A DNA stretch of 64,000 nucleotides, from assembly GCA_944323845.1 (NCBI GenBank), contig CALUUA010000012.1, forward strand, positions 1 to 64,000, in the 5' to 3' direction. Positions 26,121 to 34,964 of the stretch are shown here, one piece after another; positions within the stretch are counted from its first letter, which is position 1, and every line of letters begins with the position of its first letter. The position numbers were made by a program, and so were the translations under genes. Source of the stretch: an uncultured Bacteroidales bacterium. Its GTDB lineage: Bacteria; Bacteroidota; Bacteroidia; Bacteroidales; UBA932. The notes beneath the pieces were generated by a model. The model made no database searches and was not told the origin of the DNA. It worked only from the letters and a program-made list of their open reading frames with translations.

Positions 26121-27656
26121 ATGAGAGATTTTTACATAACGAATACTCTTTCGAGAAAGAAAGAACTTTTCGTACCGGCACATCCTGGATTCGTCGGGCT
26201 GTATGTCTGCGGACCCACTGTCTACGGAGACGCACATCTGGGCCATGCCAGACCGGGAATTACCTATGATGTTCTCGTAAAACTATTGAGACATTTAGGA
26301 TACAAGGTCCGCTATGTCCGGAATATTACGGACGTTGGACATCTGGAGCACGATGCCGACGAAGGCGAGGACAAGATAGCCAAGAAAGCCCGTCTCGAAC
26401 AGATAGAACCTATGGAAGTCGCCCAGGAATACACTATCAGATACCATCAGGCGATGTCCAGGCTGAATGTGGCCCCGCCGTCCATAGAACCACGGGCATC
26501 CGGACATATTATAGAGCAGATAGCTCTGGTGCAGAAGATTCTGGATGCAGGATTCGCCTACGTCAGCAACGGTTCCGTTTATTTCGACGTACGCAAGTAC
26601 AACGCGAGCCATCACTACGGGATATTGTCCGGCCGTAATCTGGACGATGTGGTAAGCGGCACACGCGAGCTGGACAGCCAGGCAGACAAACGCGAGCCTC
26701 TGGATTTCGCACTCTGGAAAAAGGCGTCTCCGGAGCATATAATGAAATGGCCGTCACCGTGGAGCGAAGGTTTCCCGGGCTGGCATCTGGAATGTTCCGC
26801 CATGAGCGAAAAATATCTCGGACGCGAATTCGACATCCACGGCGGAGGAATGGATCTGATGTTCCCTCACCACGAATGCGAGCTGGCCCAGAACACGGCT
26901 TCACGCGGCTGCGGCGGAGTAAAATACTGGATGCACAACAACATGATTACCATCAACGGCAAGAAGATGGGCAAATCCTACGGGAACTTCATCACCCTGC
27001 AGGAAATGTTCGAAGGCTCCCACCCCATCCTGACACAGGCGTACTCTCCGATGACAGTCAGATTCTTCATCCTTCAGGCCCACTACCGCAGCACCCTCGA
27101 TTTCAGCAACGAAGCCTTGCAGGCTGCAGAAAAAGGGCTGCACAGGATAATACAGGCGTACAAGGACCTTCAGGAAATGGCTTCCGCCGCAGGAATTTCA
27201 GGTGCTTCCGGCAATGCTGCCGGCGCAATTCCGTCAGCTCCGGACAGTTTCAACGCCGATTCCGCCGAAATCAATGCCCTCTGCGGGAAAATATATGATG
27301 CCCTGTGCGATGACCTCAACACCCCTGTGTCCATAGCACACATTTTCGATACCGTAAGAATCATCAATTCTGCCAAGGACAGGAAAACCTCACTTACAAT
27401 GGCTGACCTTTCCGTACTGGAAAGACTCTTCGATGACATTGTAGCCGGGGTTCTCGGGCTTCAGGATGAACAGGATGAAGGAGGCAGGCTGGCCGGGACT
27501 GTCGACGGACTTGTAAATATGGTATTGGAACAGAGGAAGGCCGCCAAGGCCGCGAAAGACTGGGCCACGTCCGACAAAATCAGGGATGACCTGAAGGCTT
27601 TGGGGATTCAGATAAAGGATACCAAAGACGGAACGACATGGAATCTTGATATTTGA
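26121..27656 (+). CDS. cysS: Cysteinyl-tRNA synthetase
   Basis: 511 residues, slightly longer than the enterobacterial enzyme. Class I features: [17 protein letters not shown] (Zn-ligand Cys plus HIGH-like HLGH), [41 protein letters not shown] (further Zn ligands), and the KMSKS loop as [10 protein letters not shown], a version I believe is normal in Bacteroidota. The C-terminal helical domain ends with [20 protein letters not shown]. It charges tRNA-Cys in the cytoplasm. It is monocistronic by appearance: own promoter, and followed by a long inverted repeat at 27665-27744. Confidence 0.97.
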   Translation: MRDFYITNTLSRKKELFVPAHPGFVGLYVCGPTVYGDAHLGHARPGITYDVLVKLLRHLGYKVRYVRNITDVGHLEHDADEGEDKIAKKARLEQIEPMEVAQEYTIRYHQAMSRLNVAPPSIEPRASGHIIEQIALVQKILDAGFAYVSNGSVYFDVRKYNASHHYGILSGRNLDDVVSGTRELDSQADKREPLDFALWKKASPEHIMKWPSPWSEGFPGWHLECSAMSEKYLGREFDIHGGGMDLMFPHHECELAQNTASRGCGGVKYWMHNNMITINGKKMGKSYGNFITLQEMFEGSHPILTQAYSPMTVRFFILQAHYRSTLDFSNEALQAAEKGLHRIIQAYKDLQEMASAAGISGASGNAAGAIPSAPDSFNADSAEINALCGKIYDALCDDLNTPVSIAHIFDTVRIINSAKDRKTSLTMADLSVLERLFDDIVAGVLGLQDEQDEGGRLAGTVDGLVNMVLEQRKAAKAAKDWATSDKIRDDLKALGIQIKDTKDGTTWNLDI

Positions 27657-27664
27657 GGATTTCA

Positions 27665-27744
27665 GTTGTACCGGATAGCGGCGCTCGCACAGAAATACAA
27701 CCCCTTCGGGGTCAACAGTGCTCGCTGCCGCTATCCGGTACAAC
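27665..27744. repeat. Inverted repeat with 18-bp perfect arms
   Basis: Arms gttgtaccggatagcggc (27665-27682) and gccgctatccggtacaac (27727-27744) are exact reverse complements. The 44-base centre holds a further hairpin, accccttcggggt, and two copies of gctcgc. It starts 8 bases after the cysS stop. No T-run follows, so it is more like a palindromic repeat element or structured 3' end than a standard terminator. Confidence 0.75.
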
Positions 27745-27877
27745 AACGATCAAAGATTGCATGTGAAAGCTAACGCAGAATAATCAACTTGAGAAAGTCA
27801 ACAGTACCACACCGCTGTATGACTCAGGACATCAAGAATCCATTGTCAATGACAAAACTAAAAAAAAGGTAAAGAGA

Positions 27878-28636
27878 ATGATAAAACTGATATCATGGAA
27901 TGTAAACGGCCTAAGGGCCTGCGCCGGAAAAGGATTCGCCGATGCTTTCAAGGCTCTGGACGCGGACTTTTTCTGCCTGCAGGAGACCAAGATGCAGGAA
28001 GGCCAGCTGGACATCAGGTTCGACGGATACAAGTCCTATTGGAATTACGCAGACAAGAAGGGGTATTCGGGCACAGCGGTATTCACAAGGCTGGAACCGG
28101 TGAATGTGACATATGGGATGGGGATAGACGAGCACGACCATGAAGGAAGAATAATCACTGTGGAGATGCCGGAATTTCATTTGGTTTGCGTATATACGCC
28201 TAACTCACAGGACGGACTGGCAAGACTGGACTACAGGATGAAATGGGAAAATGATTTCAGGAACTATCTTCTGAAACTGGACTCCGACAAACCGGTGATA
28301 GTATGCGGTGACCTGAATGTGGCACACAAGGAGATAGACCTGAAAAACCCCAAGACGAACAGGAGGAATGCAGGATTCACCGATGAAGAAAGGGAGAAAT
28401 TTTCAATTCTGCTCGATAGCGGGTTCACGGATACATTCAGGCATTTTTACCCGGACATGAAAGACATTTATTCATGGTGGTCATACCGTTTCAAAGCCAG
28501 GGAAAAGAACGCGGGCTGGCGCATCGACTACTTCCTGACATCTAAACGGCTCGATGACAGGCTGGTATCTGCCGGAATACATACTGAAATTTTCGGTTCG
28601 GACCATTGTCCTGTAGAATTGGTAGCCGACCTTTAG
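27878..28636 (+). CDS. xth: Exodeoxyribonuclease III (AP endonuclease)
   Basis: 252 residues. Endonuclease/exonuclease/phosphatase-fold motifs are all present: SWNVNGLRA, LQETKMQEGQ (metal Glu), YSGTAVF, CGDLNVAHKEIDLKNPK (catalytic Asp/Asn), GFTDTFR, YSWWSYRF, GWRIDYFL and the final SDHCPV with catalytic His. It nicks DNA at abasic sites and removes 3' blocks in base-excision repair. The ATG at 27878 gives MIKLISWNVNGLRA, the family's usual start. No TAnnTTTG element was seen in the gap before it. Confidence 0.95.
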   Translation: MIKLISWNVNGLRACAGKGFADAFKALDADFFCLQETKMQEGQLDIRFDGYKSYWNYADKKGYSGTAVFTRLEPVNVTYGMGIDEHDHEGRIITVEMPEFHLVCVYTPNSQDGLARLDYRMKWENDFRNYLLKLDSDKPVIVCGDLNVAHKEIDLKNPKTNRRNAGFTDEEREKFSILLDSGFTDTFRHFYPDMKDIYSWWSYRFKAREKNAGWRIDYFLTSKRLDDRLVSAGIHTEIFGSDHCPVELVADL

Positions 28637-28652
28637 ATTTACAGCCAAGCAA

Positions 28653-28711
28653 AAACTGCGGAATTAATTCAGCAGTTTTTGCTGAAAATCGGGGAATTAA
28701 TTCCACAGTTT
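28653..28711. repeat. Imperfect inverted repeat upstream of the ATPase gene
   Basis: Arms aaactgcggaattaattc (28653-28670) and gaattaattccacagttt (28694-28711) pair at 17 of 18 positions. The centre includes a smaller hairpin, cagca gtttt tgctg. It shares the word ctgcggaat/ttgcggaat with the perfect palindrome that follows. Confidence 0.7.
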
Positions 28712-28737
28712 CAGCATTTTTATACAATAAAACCCTT

Positions 28738-28792
28738 ATTGCGGAATAAAACCTGCAATTTCGCGTGAAAATTGCAGGTTTTATTCCGCAAT
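28738..28792. repeat. Perfect 24-bp-arm palindrome overlapping the ATPase promoter
   Basis: The left arm (28738-28761) begins attgcggaataaaacctg and the right arm (28769-28792) is its exact complement; the loop is cgcgtga. It ends five bases before the -7 element tatatttg (28797-28804), so the right arm covers the -33 region. It could be an operator, a cruciform-forming repeat, or a stop for transcription coming from xth. Confidence 0.8.
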
Positions 28793-28796
28793 TTAT

Positions 28797-28804
28797 TATA
28801 TTTG
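28797..28804 (+). promoter_or_regulatory. -7 promoter element of the DUF4143 ATPase gene
   Basis: tatatttg matches TAnnTTTG, 25 bases before the ATG at 28830. Confidence 0.5.
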
Positions 28805-28829
28805 TATCGGTAAAGGCAAGGAGCAGGTT

Positions 28830-30005
28830 ATGGAAAGACTTATCGCACTATACCGAAAGAAACTGGCGGAAACCGAGACGGGCTTCGTCAGATACATGCA
28901 CTCGCGAATCAACTGGGACTCACGACTGATTGTAATAGTCGGTAGCAGGGGCGTGGGCAAGACCACCATGATACTGCAGCACATCAGGCTGACCCATACC
29001 GAAAACGAGTCGCTGTACATCGCGGCGGACAATTCATACTTCGCCTCCCATTCCATTTTCGACACGGCTTCGGCTTTTGCAGGACAGGGAGGAAAAATAC
29101 TCTACATCGATGAAGTCCACAAATATCAGGACTGGTCGAGAGAAGTTAAAATGATATACGACTACCTGCCCGAACTGAAAGTCGTGGTGACCGGCTCATC
29201 CATCATGGAGATAATCAAAGGCACGGATGCAGACCTGAGCAGAAGGGCCATACCATATACGATGGAAGGTCTGTCGTTCAGAGAATATCTGAACCTGACG
29301 CTCGGAACGAACATACAACCATTCTGTCTGAATGACATCCTGGCCGGAAATGCGGTCCTGCCGGCAGAAATAAAACATCCGCTCATGCACTTCAAGGAGT
29401 ATCTGGCAAACGGATACTTCCCGTTCGCGAAACAGGACGACTATCTGACACGGCTCGAAAACGTAATCAACCACACTCTGGAAATCGACATACCGGCTTT
29501 CGCCAGAATGAACATAGCCACATCACGCAAGTTGAAACAGCTTCTGGAAGTCATTTCCAAAAGCGTCCCTTTCAAGCCTAATTTTTCAGAAATCGGCAGG
29601 GCGATATCCACCGACAGAGGGACGGTAGCCGACTATATGGTATATATGGAGAAATCCGGTCTCATCAGACTGCTGAACACGGCAGGCAATGGCATGAAAG
29701 CCATGGAAAAGACCGAAAAAGTCTACCTCGGAAACACGAACTTCATATATGCCCTTTCCGATGGAACCCCGAATATGGGAAACGTCCGGGAGACGTTCTT
29801 CATGTCCGCCCTCAACGTGAATTACAAAGTCACGGCTTCACCGGTCTCCGACTTTATCGTGGACGGGCATACGTTCGAAGTCGGAGGAAAAGGCAAGACA
29901 GGAAAACAGATACAGGATACAGAGGATGCATTCATAGTCAAGGACGACATCGAATATGCCTATATGAAGATAGTCCCTCTCTGGGCCTTCGGACTGAACT
30001 ATTGA
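28830..30005 (+). CDS. AAA-type ATPase with C-terminal DUF4143
   Basis: 391 residues. The N-terminal P-loop domain has Walker A GSRGVGKTT (38-46), Walker B ILYIDEVHK (90-98) and a sensor VVVTGSS. Then come GLSFREYL and a winged-helix-like middle (SEIGRAISTDRGTVADYMVY). The C-terminal DUF4143 part has DFIVDGHTFEVGGKGK, resembling a PD-(D/E)XK nuclease core. Such proteins are abundant and patchily distributed in Bacteroidota and archaea; their role is not known, and both defence/mobile and DNA-repair roles have been guessed. The gene stands alone behind two palindromes with its own promoter. Family assignment is firm, function is open. Confidence 0.85.
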   Translation: MERLIALYRKKLAETETGFVRYMHSRINWDSRLIVIVGSRGVGKTTMILQHIRLTHTENESLYIAADNSYFASHSIFDTASAFAGQGGKILYIDEVHKYQDWSREVKMIYDYLPELKVVVTGSSIMEIIKGTDADLSRRAIPYTMEGLSFREYLNLTLGTNIQPFCLNDILAGNAVLPAEIKHPLMHFKEYLANGYFPFAKQDDYLTRLENVINHTLEIDIPAFARMNIATSRKLKQLLEVISKSVPFKPNFSEIGRAISTDRGTVADYMVYMEKSGLIRLLNTAGNGMKAMEKTEKVYLGNTNFIYALSDGTPNMGNVRETFFMSALNVNYKVTASPVSDFIVDGHTFEVGGKGKTGKQIQDTEDAFIVKDDIEYAYMKIVPLWAFGLNY

Positions 30006-30064
30006 CCGGCCGGTATAAGTTGCGTAATTTTCATGTCCGGTTTTCTCCGGTCAGGAATTTTTCG

Positions 30065-30072
30065 TACTTTTG
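30065..30072 (+). promoter_or_regulatory. -7 promoter element of rpiB-truB
   Basis: tacttttg matches TAnnTTTG, 69 bases before the rpiB ATG. A small hairpin (ccgg ttttct ccgg) lies just upstream. Confidence 0.5.
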
Positions 30073-30141
30073 CCGTCAATTCCGCCGGAATCTGCATCAA
30101 GTATTGACGCAAGCCTACGGAATAATTCATAGAACCGGATT

Positions 30142-30573
30142 ATGAAAATAGGAATCTGCAGCGACCACGCCGGCTTCGAATATAAAGGCCGGCTGATACA
30201 GTACCTTGAAGACAAGGGCTATGAAGTAAAGGACTTCGGCACCCGTTCAGCTGACAGCATGGACTATCCTGACGTAGCCCATCCGCTTGCTGAAGCTGTC
30301 GGAAACGGAACTGTGGATCTTGGCATAGCCATGTGCGGCACAGGAAACGGCATGGCCATGACACTCAACAAGCACCGCGACATCAGGGCCGGACTGGCCT
30401 GGAACACGGAAATAGGCGAACTGGTCAAAAAACACAACAACGCCAATATTCTGGTAATGCCAGCCCGTTTCATAACTTTCGATGAAGTGACCGGAATCAC
30501 GGACATCTGGCTGAATACAGCTTTCGAAGGCGGACGGCATCAGAGGCGGATTGACAAGATTCCTGTAAAATAA
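30142..30573 (+). CDS. rpiB: Ribose 5-phosphate isomerase B
   Basis: 143 residues. LacAB/RpiB features: CSDHAGFEYK at the start, DFGTRSADSMDYPDVA, the catalytic Cys65 in IAMCGTGNGMAMTLNK, the ALAWNTE-type GLAWNTEIGEL, and the C-terminal FEGGRHQRRIDKI. It interconverts ribulose 5-phosphate and ribose 5-phosphate in the pentose phosphate pathway. It could use the product of the ribokinase encoded 20 kb away. It is followed 5 bases later by truB, so the two are co-transcribed. Confidence 0.95.
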   Translation: MKIGICSDHAGFEYKGRLIQYLEDKGYEVKDFGTRSADSMDYPDVAHPLAEAVGNGTVDLGIAMCGTGNGMAMTLNKHRDIRAGLAWNTEIGELVKKHNNANILVMPARFITFDEVTGITDIWLNTAFEGGRHQRRIDKIPVK

Positions 30574-30578
30574 CTCTT

Positions 30579-31454
30579 ATGGAAAAGAATATTGACATTG
30601 CTCCGCCGGTTTTAGCCGACGGAGCAATGTTGACTAAAAACATCGACGATTATCCTGCAGGAATCATCATTCCTGTAGACAAGCCGTATATGTGGACTTC
30701 GGCCGATGTCATCAGGAAAATCAAGTTCGCCGCTGTCCGGCATTTCGGGAAAAAGAACCTGAAGGTAGGCCATGCAGGGACTCTTGATCCGCTGGCCACA
30801 GGGGTGCTGATAGTATGCATCGGGAAGGCCACGAAACTGGCGGAAACCCTGCAGGCGCATGACAAGGAGTACATCGCTGACGTAACATTCGGAGCCACCA
30901 CCCCCTCATACGACAGGGAAAAGGAGATAGACCGCTTTTATCCGCATGAACACATCACCGAAGAAGCCGTCAGGGAAGCCCTGAAATCATTCATCGGCGA
31001 ACAGGACCAGATAGCGCCTCTCTTTTCAGCCAAGTCAGTCGAAGGGGTCAGAGCTTACGAGATAGCCCGGAAAATGATGAAACAGGGAGGTAAGGGGATA
31101 GACGAGGCGGCTGCCGGACTCATCCGTACCGCCAGGATCCGTATCGAGTCCATGGAGCTGATGTCTTTCGGTGCCGGTGCCGGGAAGAGTGCTGCAGTCT
31201 CAGGAGCAGATGCGGGCAAGGATGGCAGGCAGCCAAAGATAAACGTTACGGACAATTCTGCTCTGGGGCTGCCTGTAGCCACGATACGGATAGTATGCAG
31301 CAAGGGGACATACATCAGGGCTCTGGCCCGCGACCTGGGGGAAGCTCTCGGAAGCGGAGCTCATCTTGACAGCCTGCAGCGCAGCAGAAGCGGCGATTTC
31401 AGGGTCGGGGACGCCCTTTCGGTAGAAAAAGTTCTGGAAATATTGAGAAATTGA
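30579..31454 (+). CDS. truB: tRNA pseudouridine(55) synthase
   Basis: 291 residues. TruB motifs: IPVDKPYMWTSADVIRKIK (usual 'DKP.G.TS' with M for G), KVGHAGTLDPLATGVLI with catalytic Asp70, and CSKGTYIRALARDLGEALG. A Gly/Ala-rich insert (FGAGAGKSAAVSGADAGKDG) lies between the core parts. It makes pseudouridine 55 in the T-loop of tRNAs. It sits between rpiB and the MATE gene with 5- and 10-base gaps, indicating one operon. Confidence 0.94.
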   Translation: MEKNIDIAPPVLADGAMLTKNIDDYPAGIIIPVDKPYMWTSADVIRKIKFAAVRHFGKKNLKVGHAGTLDPLATGVLIVCIGKATKLAETLQAHDKEYIADVTFGATTPSYDREKEIDRFYPHEHITEEAVREALKSFIGEQDQIAPLFSAKSVEGVRAYEIARKMMKQGGKGIDEAAAGLIRTARIRIESMELMSFGAGAGKSAAVSGADAGKDGRQPKINVTDNSALGLPVATIRIVCSKGTYIRALARDLGEALGSGAHLDSLQRSRSGDFRVGDALSVEKVLEILRN

Positions 31455-31464
31455 CATAAAGACC

Positions 31465-32826
31465 ATGGTAACAGCCGGAACGAATGCCGCCGGAAAGGCT
31501 CCGACATATTCATACAGACAGATCTGGACCATAGCCTACCCTATCCTTATCAGCCTCGTCATGGAGCAGCTGATAGGGATGACGGATACTGCGTTCATGG
31601 GAAGGGTCGGGGAAACGGAACTCGGGGCATCCGCCATCGCCGGAATATTCTATATGGTAATCTTTATGATCGGTTTCGGCTTCAGCATCGGGTCGCAGAT
31701 CATCATTGCCCGACGCAACGGCGAGGGCAACTTCCGCGAGACAGGGAATGTCTTCTATCACGGAGTCTGTTTCCTGCTCGGCCTGGCGGCAGTCATGGTC
31801 CTGCTCTCCGAAATGTATTCGCCGTGGCTGATGGGGAAAATGGTATCGTCGCCGGAAATAGCGGAGGCGGCGTTGAGCTATGTCAAATGGCGACTTCCGG
31901 GACTGTTCTTCGCATATGTCACCGCCATGTTCAGAGCGTTCTATGTAGGGACGACCCAGACCAGGACACTGACACTTAATTCGATAACCATGGTGGTATC
32001 GAATGTCGTCTTCAACTGGATATTCGTCTTCGGAAAACTTGGCGTACCGGCCATGGGCATTGCCGGAGCAGCCATCGGGTCCGCGCTTGCAGAACTCGTA
32101 TCGCTGATATTCTTCATAGTCTACACAGTGATGAAGACGGACTGCGCCAAATACGGGCTGGACAGGTTCGGGGGCTTTCACTTCAGGAAACTCGGGGACA
32201 TACTGTCGGTATCGGTCTGGACCATGATACAGAACGGGGTTTCCATCTCCACCTGGCTGATATTCTTCCTCTTCATCGAGCACCTCGGAGAAATGCCGCT
32301 GGCCATATCGAACATCATACGGAATGTCTCAGGCCTGATGTGGATGGTGCTGATGGCCTTCTCGTCGACATGCAGTTCGCTGGTCAGCAACATAATAGGG
32401 AACGGGCACCCGGATGCGGTGAAAGGGCTTGTGGTGAGGATTCTGAAGATCGGCTACGGAGCCGTCGGCATAATGGCCATACTGATTGCGCTTTTCCCTC
32501 ATGCCGTTCTGCGCATCTACACGAACATGCCGGAGATAATAGAGGCATCGGTACCGTCGCTGTGGGTATTGTGCAGCGCATATCTGCTGACAATCCCGGC
32601 AAACATATTCTTTCAGGCTGTATCCGGCACCGGAAGCACGCGCACTGCATTCCTGCTGGAATTGTCCGCCCTGATAATCTACATGTTCTACTGCTATTTC
32701 ATCATGCACATAGTCCGGGCAGATGTAGCTGTCTGCTGGACTGCCGAGCACATCTACGGAGGAGCCATGTCCCTGCTGTGCGGATGGTATCTGCTGAAAG
32801 GCCGGTGGAAAAACAGGAAGATATGA
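31465..32826 (+). CDS. MATE-family efflux transporter
   Basis: 453 residues with twelve predicted hydrophobic segments. MATE signatures: IWTIAYPILISLVMEQLIG, MTDTAFMGRVGETELGASAI, GFGFSIGSQIIIARRNGEGN. It is an inner-membrane Na+- or H+-driven exporter of cationic drugs or metabolites; the substrate cannot be read from sequence. It is the last gene of the rpiB-truB unit and converges on the YgjP-type gene. Confidence 0.92.
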   Translation: MVTAGTNAAGKAPTYSYRQIWTIAYPILISLVMEQLIGMTDTAFMGRVGETELGASAIAGIFYMVIFMIGFGFSIGSQIIIARRNGEGNFRETGNVFYHGVCFLLGLAAVMVLLSEMYSPWLMGKMVSSPEIAEAALSYVKWRLPGLFFAYVTAMFRAFYVGTTQTRTLTLNSITMVVSNVVFNWIFVFGKLGVPAMGIAGAAIGSALAELVSLIFFIVYTVMKTDCAKYGLDRFGGFHFRKLGDILSVSVWTMIQNGVSISTWLIFFLFIEHLGEMPLAISNIIRNVSGLMWMVLMAFSSTCSSLVSNIIGNGHPDAVKGLVVRILKIGYGAVGIMAILIALFPHAVLRIYTNMPEIIEASVPSLWVLCSAYLLTIPANIFFQAVSGTGSTRTAFLLELSALIIYMFYCYFIMHIVRADVAVCWTAEHIYGGAMSLLCGWYLLKGRWKNRKI

Positions 32827-32871
32827 CAGCGGCCTGTCATGACGCACCCGCATGCAACGCCGGCCGCAGCC

Positions 32872-33783
32872 TCACAACAGACGGTAACTTTTCAATTCCT
32901 TTTCCATCGTCCTGTGAACAGGATGCGATGATCGGGAAACGTTGATTTTCCGCACGAGTTCCGACACATGGCTGTCTCCGTTTCCGGCCAGCCGCATGAT
33001 GTTGTCGGTACACAGCTTTTCCAGAAACGAATGAAATTCCGGGCCGTGATCAGGATACTTCAGATGGCACAGCTCATGCAGCAGCACATAGTCGCACAAC
33101 GGTTCCGGCAATCGCACCAGATTAAGGTTCAGATTTATGTTCCCTCTGGCGGAACAGCTGCCCCAATTCGAGGAATTATGCTTGACCGTGACTTTTCCGC
33201 AGCTGAACCCGAAACGTGAGGCGAAAAGAGCCAGCCTTTTCGGCAGAATCAGCCTCGCCTCAGCCCTCAACACTTCCACTAAAGCCTTTTTCAGCACCTT
33301 GTCCAGTTCCGGCGCCCCTTCCCGGGGCAATTTTCCCGAATACACCAGAGTCTTGAGGAAAAGAGGACGTCCCGGAGCCAGAAACGTCCGACCGGTCTCT
33401 TTCACATCCTCTACCTTCTCTGTCCGGACTTCGACTGTCATCGTCTGTCCGCCGCCATCCTCGTCCGAGCGCTTGAAAATAATCCGCGACATCAAAGTAT
33501 TCACCTCTGCTCCGTCCCGGAGCAATGCCACAGCCTTCCCCTCCTCTTCCGCCGCAGCGATTTTCCTTTTCTGCCGGACAATCGTGGCGATGACCCAGTC
33601 CCGCTTGAGCGAAAAAAACCTGAGGCCCTCGTCATAAGACAAGGACCTCGGGACAACGACTCTGACTCCGTCTGTCGGATGGACCCTGATGGAGACTCTG
33701 CGGCTGGCCGCGCTCTTCACCAGACTTACAGTCCCGATTACAGGATCATTATATTCCCTTACGCTGTTTTTCATCCGCGACAT
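32872..33783 (-). CDS. YgjP/DUF45-type metallopeptidase
   Basis: 303 residues. The Zn site is HELCHLKYPDHGPEFHSFLE (HExxH plus a downstream His), the YgjP/WLM arrangement related to SprT and M48. The N-terminal beta-rich part has RRVSIRVHPTDGVRVVVPRS and is typical of DUF45. A cytoplasmic Zn-dependent protease is expected, with no known substrate. It is longer than the roughly 240-residue family norm because of an insert between residues about 75 and 150. It has a small gap to ilvC downstream (46 bases) but no functional link is evident. Confidence 0.87.
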   Translation of the reverse strand: MSRMKNSVREYNDPVIGTVSLVKSAASRRVSIRVHPTDGVRVVVPRSLSYDEGLRFFSLKRDWVIATIVRQKRKIAAAEEEGKAVALLRDGAEVNTLMSRIIFKRSDEDGGGQTMTVEVRTEKVEDVKETGRTFLAPGRPLFLKTLVYSGKLPREGAPELDKVLKKALVEVLRAEARLILPKRLALFASRFGFSCGKVTVKHNSSNWGSCSARGNINLNLNLVRLPEPLCDYVLLHELCHLKYPDHGPEFHSFLEKLCTDNIMRLAGNGDSHVSELVRKINVSRSSHPVHRTMEKELKSYRLL

Positions 33784-33829
33784 ACGTCATGATGTGGGAT
33801 TTACGGAACCGGCTGCCGGTCCGGAATCT

Positions 33830-34879
33830 CTACTTGGACCTTTCAGGACGGAGAGCGCGGACTGTCTCGCCGGTCCTCCACATTTCGCTTTCGTGAAGTT
33901 CCTTGAGTTCCGCATTCAGTTTCTCGCGATAGTCAGGCTTGCTGTTCGAATCAATGGAAATCTGCGCCTCGTTTCCTGTCTTCACGCTCTCGTAAAGGGA
34001 CTGGAATACAGGAAGAGTGGCATCACGGAATTTCTTCCACCAGTCGAGGGCTCCGCGCTGTGCGGTAGTAGAGCAGTTCGCATACATCCAGTCCATGCCG
34101 TTCTCTGCGATAAGGGGCATAAGGCTCTGACTGAGCTCCTCGACAGTCTCGTTGAATGCCTCGGACGGAGTATGTCCGTTTTCCCTGAGCACCTGATACT
34201 GTGCGGCGAAGATACCCTGAATGGCACCCATCAGAGTACCCCTTTCTCCCGTCAGGTCAGAATAAACCTCGCGTTTGAATGTGGTCTCGAAAAGATAGCC
34301 CGAACCGACGCCGACTCCAAGTGCTATCACCCTTTCATATGCCTTTCCAGTAGCATCCTGATAGATGGCATACGAAGAATTGATGCCTTTACCCTGCAGG
34401 AAAAGACGGCGGAGAGATGTACCGGAGCCTTTAGGAGCCACCATGATCACATCCACATCGGCAGGAGGGATGATACCTGTCTTGTCATTGTAGGTAATGC
34501 CGAAGCCATGCGAGAAATAGAGGGCCTTGCCGGCGGTAAGGTGCTCTTTTACAGTAGGCCATGCGGCAATCTGGCCTGCATCTGACAGCAGAAATTCGAT
34601 AATCGTGGCTTTCTCGCAAGCCTCGCCTATCTCGAAAAGCGTTTCACCAGGAACCCATCCGTCCTCGACAGCCTTGTCCCAGCTCTTGGAGCCTTTCCTC
34701 TGGCCGACGATTACATTGAATCCGTTATCTTTCAGGTTCAATGACTGTCCCGGGCCCTGAACCCCGTATCCCAAGACTGCGATAGTCTCGTTTTTCAATA
34801 CTTCCCTCGCTTTTTCAAGCGGAAATTCTGAGCGGGTCACAACATTTTCCTCGACCCCGCCGAAATTCAGTTTTGCCAT
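33830..34879 (-). CDS. ilvC: Ketol-acid reductoisomerase
   Basis: 349 residues. The NADP-binding N-terminus has LGYGVQGPGQSLNLKDNGFN, the GQRKGSKSW loop and LLSDAGQ. The C-terminal helical part has SDLTGERGTLMGAIQGIFAA (metal-binding Asp/Glu), ETVEELSQSL and YANCSTTAQRGALDWW. It carries out isomerisation and NADPH reduction in isoleucine and valine synthesis. It is the last gene of the ilvD-ilvB-ilvN-ilvC operon, 85 bases after ilvN. Confidence 0.97.
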   Translation of the reverse strand: MAKLNFGGVEENVVTRSEFPLEKAREVLKNETIAVLGYGVQGPGQSLNLKDNGFNVIVGQRKGSKSWDKAVEDGWVPGETLFEIGEACEKATIIEFLLSDAGQIAAWPTVKEHLTAGKALYFSHGFGITYNDKTGIIPPADVDVIMVAPKGSGTSLRRLFLQGKGINSSYAIYQDATGKAYERVIALGVGVGSGYLFETTFKREVYSDLTGERGTLMGAIQGIFAAQYQVLRENGHTPSEAFNETVEELSQSLMPLIAENGMDWMYANCSTTAQRGALDWWKKFRDATLPVFQSLYESVKTGNEAQISIDSNSKPDYREKLNAELKELHESEMWRTGETVRALRPERSK

Positions 34880-34964
34880 AATCCGTTTTACATTGTGCGG
34901 TTCCCTTACCGCGTTAAGTGATTATAATTAATGATGATATTTCCGATAATTTCCGGCCGCAGGA

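Noticed and set aside
26980..27000. CysS KMGKS instead of KMSKS as a possible inactivating change
   Set aside because: All other class I and Zn-site motifs are intact and I believe KMGKS is normal in Bacteroidota CysS.
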